64,000 bases of DNA from the NCBI GenBank assembly GCA_019454185.1, contig CP075368.1:1240001-1304000 (forward strand). The letters are read 5' to 3'. The notes below the pieces were generated by a model, which did not search any database, was not told the origin of the DNA, and saw only the letters and a program-made list of their open reading frames with translations. Shown one piece after another: positions 59,227 through 64,000 of the stretch. Each line of letters starts with the position of its first letter. The stretch's first letter is position 1. Origin of the DNA: Phycisphaeraceae bacterium. Its GTDB lineage: Bacteria; Planctomycetota; Phycisphaerae; Phycisphaerales; UBA1924. Both the position numbers and the translations under genes were made by a program.

Positions 59227-59772
59227 ATGGCGAGTGAGGCACTTGGTGTGAATGAGCGTGTGACCGAACCTGAGTCGGCGGAGTCTGCGGCGAGCAGGCA
59301 CGGTCGGCGTGGGCTGATCGCTCGAATCGGCTTTCTGCCGCTTGTCGCGACCGTGCTGATGGGTATGCTGGTCGGCATGGGGGCCTTCACCTTCGGCTAT
59401 GGAAAGGGCGCGGCGTATCTCTCGAATAATCCCGCAGCGTGTACGAACTGTCACGTCATGCAGGACCACTTCGATGCGTGGCAGAACTCGAGCCACAAGA
59501 ACGTGGCCACCTGCAACGACTGCCATCTCTCGCACCACCCTATCGGGAAGTGGATCGTGAAGGGCGACAACGGCTTCTTCCATTCACTCGCGTTCACTAC
59601 GGGGAACTACCCCGACCCGATCCGTATTAAAGAGCGGAACCGGCGAGTGACGCAGAACGCGTGCCTTTCCTGCCATGAAGACTTCGTCCACAACATGCTC
59701 CCCGAGAATCCCGCGGGCGACATGCTCAACTGTGTCCACTGTCACAGTGGGGTCGGGCACGCTCACAGATGA
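59227..59772 (+). CDS. nrfH: NrfH, membrane-anchored tetraheme quinol dehydrogenase
   Basis: 181 residues from ATG 59227. One N-terminal transmembrane helix (LMGMLVGMGAFTFGYG) is followed by NrfH motif ACTNCHVMQDHFDAWQNSSH and further sites CNDCH, CLSCH and CVHCH. It transfers electrons from menaquinol to NrfA. It lies 45 bases upstream of nrfA. Confidence 0.96.
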   Translation: MASEALGVNERVTEPESAESAASRHGRRGLIARIGFLPLVATVLMGMLVGMGAFTFGYGKGAAYLSNNPAACTNCHVMQDHFDAWQNSSHKNVATCNDCHLSHHPIGKWIVKGDNGFFHSLAFTTGNYPDPIRIKERNRRVTQNACLSCHEDFVHNMLPENPAGDMLNCVHCHSGVGHAHR

Positions 59773-59817
59773 TCAGTCCCGATCTCTCTCGCCACTTGCT
59801 CTCTCTCAGGGTGAACC

Positions 59818-61440
59818 ATGAACGACAGCTCTTCGCAACGTCAAGGCGGACAACCGAGCAGCAGGCGCATCTCGCTTCTATTGCTGGGTGTGCTGGCGGC
59901 TGCTGCGGGCGGCACGGCGATCGTTACATACACCCTTGTACAGATGTTCGAGCACAAGCAGGATGCACGCTCGCCGTACCTGCGGATCGTTGATCTGAAT
60001 GAGACGAGCACGGACCCAGTGCCGTGGGGCATGAATTGGCCTCACCACTTCGAGCAGTACAAGCAGACGGCGGGCGACAGGTTCTACGGCGGGTCGAGCG
60101 CGATGCCGCAGAGCAAGCTCGACTCCAGCCCGTGGCTCAAGCGTTTGTATGCCGGCTATGCCTTCAGCATCGACTATCGCGAGGCGAGAGGCCACGCGTA
60201 CATGCTTTACGACCAGGTTGTCACGGAGCGAGTCAACCAGCGTGCGCAGGCTGGTGCGTGCCTCCATTGCCACGCCTCGACAACGGTCCTCTATCGAAAG
60301 GCCGGGCTTGAGGCTCTGGGTATGCCGGCCGACCACTCGGCTCTGGCTTCGGCGTTCGACATGCCGGCGGTCATCAAGGGCTTTGAAGCGCTCAGTACCA
60401 AGCCGTATCACGAGGTGCTGGAGATGCTCACTCAGGTTCCTGACGGCACGGGCGCCGATGGCAAACCGATCTTCGACTCTCCCCCCGTCGGCGGCTTTAC
60501 ACCAGGGAAGGTTCCGGAGGGCCACTTCGCCATGGGCGAAGCACATCCGGTCAGCTGCATCGACTGCCACGATCCCTCGACGATGAAGGTCCGCATCACC
60601 CGACCGGGATTCATGCTGGGCATGCAAGCCCTTGCCGAGAGCAGCGAGCCGCTCCCGCACATGCCAAGCGTGGAGAAATGGCGGAAGGGCGACCGTGCGC
60701 TGCCGTACGACCCGAACACCTTGGCCACGCGCCAGGAGATGCGATCGTTCGCGTGCGGCCAGTGTCACGTGGAGTATTACTGCGCGACCAAGGACACCCT
60801 GACGTTCCCATGGGGGAACGGTCTCAAGGCCGAGCAGATCGAGTCCATCTGGGAGGCAAAGAAGTTCCCCGACGGATCGAAGTTCATGGACTACAAGCAC
60901 GCCGAGACAGGCGCGCCGCTCTTCAAAGCCCAGCATCCGGAGTTTGAGCTGTGGAGCCAGGGGATCCATGCACGATCAGGCGTGAGTTGCGCCGATTGCC
61001 ACATGCCATACGAGCGAGTGGGCGCGATGAAGCTCAGCAGCCACAACGTTCGCAGCCCGATGGAGAACATCGACAATGCGTGCCGTACATGCCACCATGT
61101 GCCAGCGGAAGAACTGCGTGCGCGAGTGGAGATGATCCAGGATCGGACGGTTCATCTGATGGAGAGGACGGCTCACGCCATGACCGAGATGCTCGATGCG
61201 ATCATGGAAGCCAAGGCGTCCGGCGTGTCGGAGGAGGCCCTCGGGCCCGTCTACGAACTCCAGCGCAAGGCGATGTGGCGTCTTGACTACATCAGCAGCG
61301 AGAACTCGAAGGGGTTCCATGCGGATCAAGAGGCCGCGAGAATTCTCGGCGAATCGATCGATTTCAGCCGCCAGGCCCAGGCGATGGCGCTGCGACTCCT
61401 CTCGCGCGAAGGCGCTGGCCACGAGCCACCTACGAGTTGA
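59818..61440 (+). CDS. nrfA: NrfA, ammonia-forming cytochrome c nitrite reductase, CXXCH-type
   Basis: 540 residues. Five heme motifs are present: CLHCH (heme 1), CIDCH, CGQCH, CADCH and CRTCH. In most NrfA proteins heme 1 is bound through CXXCK, the lysine being the axial ligand of the active heme; here it is CXXCH, as in some epsilonproteobacterial enzymes. The catalytic region CGQCHVEYYC and SQGIHARSGVSCADCH fit. An N-terminal helix (SLLLLGVLAAAAGG) anchors or exports it. It reduces nitrite to ammonium with six electrons from NrfH. Confidence 0.96.
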   Translation: MNDSSSQRQGGQPSSRRISLLLLGVLAAAAGGTAIVTYTLVQMFEHKQDARSPYLRIVDLNETSTDPVPWGMNWPHHFEQYKQTAGDRFYGGSSAMPQSKLDSSPWLKRLYAGYAFSIDYREARGHAYMLYDQVVTERVNQRAQAGACLHCHASTTVLYRKAGLEALGMPADHSALASAFDMPAVIKGFEALSTKPYHEVLEMLTQVPDGTGADGKPIFDSPPVGGFTPGKVPEGHFAMGEAHPVSCIDCHDPSTMKVRITRPGFMLGMQALAESSEPLPHMPSVEKWRKGDRALPYDPNTLATRQEMRSFACGQCHVEYYCATKDTLTFPWGNGLKAEQIESIWEAKKFPDGSKFMDYKHAETGAPLFKAQHPEFELWSQGIHARSGVSCADCHMPYERVGAMKLSSHNVRSPMENIDNACRTCHHVPAEELRARVEMIQDRTVHLMERTAHAMTEMLDAIMEAKASGVSEEALGPVYELQRKAMWRLDYISSENSKGFHADQEAARILGESIDFSRQAQAMALRLLSREGAGHEPPTS

Positions 61441-61453
61441 ATCGAAAAGCGGC

Positions 61454-61528
61454 GTTACTCCGGCGAGTAACACCCGGTCTGGCGACGCTGGCGTTAAACG
61501 CGCAAGCGGGCACCCGCCCACTTGCGCG
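61454..61528 (+). terminator. Two hairpins after nrfA
   Basis: First, GTTACTC/GAGTAAC with loop CGGC (61454-61471). Second, CGCGCAAG/CTTGCGCG with an inner GC stem (61499-61528). No long T-run follows, but this is a good place for operon termination, and the base composition changes after it. Confidence 0.5.
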
Positions 61529-61684
61529 TGACATGCCCACTGCTTGCCCACATTCTGGACGCTGATCGCGGATTCCTCGCGACATGGGCCGGATCGCCTT
61601 GCCTGTGCGCGATGATCTTGCCCTGATGTCTCTGACGCGAGCGGCACTTTCACGGAGCTGCCGCCGCTCGCGAAGGAGAACGCC

Positions 61685-61936
61685 ATGACGCACGCGAACC
61701 AGATCTCGCCGTTCCACCAACTCAAGGCCGCCGCGAGGGCGGCGCACGAGCGTCTCGGGCTTCGCCACCAACCGGTGGTGGTCCGCAGCGAGGAGAGCGC
61801 CTTCAGCATCGCCGACCGCACCAGCGCGGGGACGGTGGTGCTGGGCGAGGGCGCGTACTGGGTGGTCTGCCTCGCCGACGCCGAGCGGCTGGTGAACGCC
61901 GGGTACGAGTACGCCCCGAGGCCGACGAACCGCTGA
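61685..61936 (+). CDS. Small hypothetical protein, mobile-region gene
   Basis: 83 residues, with HQLKAAARAAHERLGLRHQ and a beta-rich second half (TVVLGEGAYWVVCLADAER). No family recognised. AAGGAG lies 5 to 8 bases upstream of the ATG. It heads a series of small genes with matching orientation that leads to the DUF2924 gene, so it is probably part of an integrated element. Confidence 0.6.
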   Translation: MTHANQISPFHQLKAAARAAHERLGLRHQPVVVRSEESAFSIADRTSAGTVVLGEGAYWVVCLADAERLVNAGYEYAPRPTNR

Positions 61937-61975
61937 ACCAACGACCAACGCACTACACACCGACGGAGACGATTC

Positions 61976-62326
61976 ATGACGAACCCCCACGACCCCCACG
62001 ACACCCATCTCAACCGCACGCCCTCGCTCGACGCGCTGGCCAAGCGCCACGACCTCGACGAGGAACTCGAATGGGCCAAGGCGGAACTGCTGCTGGAGAC
62101 CTTGGAGACTCGCGGCCGCGACGCGCTCGACTTCCACGAGATCCCCGTCAGCGCGATCCGCGACGTCGTGCGGCACGCCTTCGAGAGCGGGTACAGATCC
62201 GGACTGCACACCGGCTACCGCCAAGGCAGGTCGGACGCCTGCGACGAGGCACGCGGCAAGGAGGCCCGAACCCAGCCCCGCAACCCCGACCTCGTAGACC
62301 GATCCAGAACCGACCCGACGACCTGA
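61976..62326 (+). CDS. Small hypothetical protein with acidic helical core
   Basis: 116 residues. ALAKRHDLDEELEWAKAELL is an acidic helix, followed by AIRDVVRHAFESGYRSGLHT. Arg/Gly-rich tail. It starts 39 bases after the previous gene and is followed by a clear terminator overlapping its stop codon. Function unknown. Confidence 0.6.
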   Translation: MTNPHDPHDTHLNRTPSLDALAKRHDLDEELEWAKAELLLETLETRGRDALDFHEIPVSAIRDVVRHAFESGYRSGLHTGYRQGRSDACDEARGKEARTQPRNPDLVDRSRTDPTT

Positions 62327-62356
62327 AGCCCGCGATCTGCGGGCTTCGCTGCTTTT
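62325..62356 (+). terminator. Intrinsic terminator in the mobile region
   Basis: Perfect stem GAAGCCCGC/GCGGGCTTC with loop GATCT, followed by GCTGCTTTT. It overlaps the stop codon of the 116-residue gene. Confidence 0.8.
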
Positions 62357-62413
62357 GGACCCGACGCGATCAGACGCAACGCCGCGCAACCCACCACAGA
62401 CAGGAGCACCACC

Positions 62414-62665
62414 ATGCACGACACCGACCTTCAGGACACCCTGCTCAACGCCATCCAGAACATCCTCGACGCCAGAGACGAGGTCGAGGGCGAGGACGAC
62501 GACATCGCGCTGGCCGAGATCGCCCGCGACATGGTCAGCGACCTCGACGACCTCGCGAGCGTCACCACCTTCGAGCGGGCCGGATTGATGACCACCAACG
62601 CCGGGATCGTGCTGCGCTTCGGCGACGGCTCGGTCTTCCAGATCTCGATCGTGCAGAGCAGATGA
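62414..62665 (+). CDS. Small acidic hypothetical protein
   Basis: 83 residues, very acidic N-terminal half (EVEGEDDDIALAEIARDMVS) and a C-terminal beta segment (AGIVLRFGDGSVFQISIVQ). No family recognised. AGGAGCACC lies upstream of the ATG. An acidic small protein in such an element could be a DNA mimic or regulator, but nothing proves it. Confidence 0.6.
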   Translation: MHDTDLQDTLLNAIQNILDARDEVEGEDDDIALAEIARDMVSDLDDLASVTTFERAGLMTTNAGIVLRFGDGSVFQISIVQSR

Positions 62666-62767
62666 CCGCCACGGCCCGCTCATCCACGCGCCGCTCCGGG
62701 AGACCGGTGCCAGCGCGATTCCCCGGAGCAACGTGCGCCGGGTTCCATCCCAACGACGGAGACCACC

Positions 62768-63340
62768 ATGTCCAAGAAGACCCCCACGACGAAGTCCAAT
62801 CCCGCCAGCAAGGCCACCAGGAGGCCCGCGCCACACGCGGCCGCGAACGACAAGGCCCGCGCTGAGGCGCTCGCCAAGTTGAACGCCAAGCCCGACGCGA
62901 CGGCCAAGGACGCCAGCAAGCGCGGCACAATGGCGTCCACGTCGTCGGCACCGAAGCCCGCAACCAAGACCACCGCCAGGCTCAAACCCAAGCGCCTCTC
63001 GGCGCTCGACGCCGCGGCTCAGGTGCTTCAGGCCTTGCCCGCGAAGGAAGCTCGGCTCGGACTCTCTGCATCCGAGCTCATCGAGCGCATGGCGGCCGCA
63101 GGCCTCTGGACCAGCCCGGGCGGCAAGACACCCGCCGCGACGCTTTACGCCGCGATGATGCGTGAGATCTTGGCCAAGGGCGATGCCGCTCGCTTCGTGC
63201 GCCTCGAAGCCACTGATGGTGGGAAGCGCGGCCGTTTCACCGCATCTTCCGTCACGGCAACGGTTACGCGCCAAGACCACACGTCCAAGGTGCGGACGCA
63301 GAAGACCCCGAAGCCCCTGTCGCGGAAGGGGGCCGCATGA
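62768..63340 (+). CDS. HARE-HTH-domain protein with basic N-terminal half
   Basis: 190 residues. The first half is Lys/Ala/Pro-rich, typical for a DNA- or RNA-binding tail. Residues about 75-155 (LSALDAAAQVLQALPAKEAR, LSASELIERMAAAGLW, TPAATLYAAMMREI and FVRLEATDG-type wing) resemble the HARE-HTH winged helix, found in chromatin-like and restriction-related proteins. Its stop overlaps the DUF2924 gene start (ATGA), so the two are coupled. Confidence 0.75.
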   Translation: MSKKTPTTKSNPASKATRRPAPHAAANDKARAEALAKLNAKPDATAKDASKRGTMASTSSAPKPATKTTARLKPKRLSALDAAAQVLQALPAKEARLGLSASELIERMAAAGLWTSPGGKTPAATLYAAMMREILAKGDAARFVRLEATDGGKRGRFTASSVTATVTRQDHTSKVRTQKTPKPLSRKGAA

Positions 63341-64000
63341 GCAGCGAACGGATTCAGACAAGACCAAAGGGACGTGCGGCTGCACGCAACGCGCGCAACG
63401 CGGTTGATCTCGCGCGGCTTGAGTCCATGTCTCTTGCCGAGATCCGTGACCTCTGGCGTGTTCTCGGGTGTCGCAGAAGCCGCAGGGGCGGTGCAACTGG
63501 TGCTGGTGGCGAGGCCGGTGGTGGAGTGGTGCCGCGGCGCGTCATGATCCGCGACATCGCCTTTCGAGCCCAGATCCGTCGCTTGGGCGGTCTGGACCGG
63601 ACGACGGAGCGCCTGCTCAAGTATGCAATCAAGGACGCGATCGCCAATGCGCGGATCTCCGAACTCTCGGTGAACGCTCCGAATCTCACGGCCCAAGACG
63701 ATGCCACCGGTCATGAACCAACAGTCCCCTCCAAGGGCGTGCGGCGGCCGCGCACGACAAGCCCCGCTCTTCCCGCCGGAGCCAAGCTCATCCGCATCTG
63801 GCGGGGTCGCACGCACGAGGTCACTGTCGTGCAGGGAGGCAAGGCCTTCGTCTATCAGGGCAAGACCTACCGATCCCTCTCCAGCATCGCCACAGAGATC
63901 ACCGGCGTGGTCTGGTCAGGCCCGCAGTTCTTCGGGGTCGTGAGCCGCAAGGGCAAGCGAACCACGCGCGGATCCACTGCGGGCAAGGAGGGGGGATCGA
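63337..64000 (+). CDS. DUF2924 protein, open at the window edge
   Basis: At least 221 residues. The DUF2924 core is clear: LRLIRIWRGRTHEVTVV-like (AKLIRIWRGRTHEVTVVQGG), FVYQGKTYRSLSSIATEITG and TGVVWSGPQFFGV. DUF2924 genes typically sit directly upstream of large serine recombinases in integrated elements. It is coupled to the HARE-HTH gene. The end is beyond 64000, so the recombinase predicted to follow cannot be seen. Confidence 0.85.
   Translation, partial: MSSERIQTRPKGRAAARNARNAVDLARLESMSLAEIRDLWRVLGCRRSRRGGATGAGGEAGGGVVPRRVMIRDIAFRAQIRRLGGLDRTTERLLKYAIKDAIANARISELSVNAPNLTAQDDATGHEPTVPSKGVRRPRTTSPALPAGAKLIRIWRGRTHEVTVVQGGKAFVYQGKTYRSLSSIATEITGVVWSGPQFFGVVSRKGKRTTRGSTAGKEGGS

Noticed and set aside
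61490..61530. Possible integron attC site (GTTAAAC next to a hairpin after nrfA)
   Set aside because: The matching RYYYAAC core is missing and no integrase or cassette array is present; a terminator hairpin explains it.
61430..63496. Minus-strand frame of 688 codons over the right-edge genes
   Set aside because: Low-complexity Gly/Arg composition without domains; the plus-strand genes have ribosome sites, a terminator and recognised domains.
1..64000. CRISPR arrays and rRNA genes
   Set aside because: No regularly spaced direct repeats and no rRNA-like sequence were seen on either strand.

Overview
The window is high-GC, gene-dense bacterial chromosome. FHA/Ser-Thr kinase architecture, many short Met-poor hypothetical proteins, a Sec-type clade II N2O reductase and the mosaic of respiratory genes suggest a member of the Planctomycetota, perhaps Phycisphaerae-like. 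This is an inference from gene content; no rRNA is present to confirm it.

Left part (1-22.4 kb). A truncated gene at the left edge looks like a type VI secretion sheath protein and diverges from an FHA plus Ser/Thr kinase gene. A minus-strand pyruvate dehydrogenase operon follows (pdhA, pdhB, pdhC). A DUF433/DUF5615 toxin-antitoxin pair sits between pdhA and pdhB, and a small unknown gene plus a DUF4268 gene sit between pdhB and pdhC. After that come a C-terminal processing protease, an MFS transporter, tRNA-Arg(CCG), a LolA/LppX-like periplasmic protein, endonuclease III, a DUF4149 membrane protein, a TIM-barrel protein, a short alpha-glucan phosphorylase, a cysteine-bearing membrane protein, a NifU-type scaffold, csrA, ndk and thpR. 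A family of 26-bp palindromic elements occurs six times: four copies lie in frame inside the linkers of pdhC, and two lie around 21.4 and 22.3 kb.

Accessory segment (22.4-28.7 kb). Two perfect 28-bp direct repeats (22426 and 26543) bracket a Hachiman anti-phage system (hamA DUF1837 nuclease-like, hamB helicase) and a secretin fragment. An arsR-arsC-arsM arsenic methylation operon follows.

Nitrogen respiration region (29.5-61.4 kb). Molybdenum cofactor genes (mobA, mog, moaC, moeA, moaD, moaE, moaA) supply the cofactor for a periplasmic nitrate reductase (napD, napA, a duplicated NapB, a NapF/G-like ferredoxin). Divergent from nap is a module of tetraheme cytochrome, Tat-exported ferredoxin, NrfD-type membrane protein, a small unknown protein and a porin; I infer that it delivers quinol electrons to Nap. 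Next comes a tightly coupled clade II nos operon (diheme cytochrome c, nosZ, nosB-like, nosD, nosF, nosY, nosL) ending in ric (Fe-S repair) and an Rrf2 regulator. Divergent from nos is a ccsBA-nrfH-nrfA operon for cytochrome c maturation and ammonia-forming nitrite reduction. The visible inventory predicts nitrate to nitrite to ammonium, plus N2O to N2, with no NO-forming nitrite reductase or NO reductase in the window.

Right edge (61.5-64 kb). A string of small unknown genes leads to a HARE-HTH protein and a DUF2924 protein open at the edge. This looks like the left part of an integrated mobile element, and a recombinase would be expected just outside.
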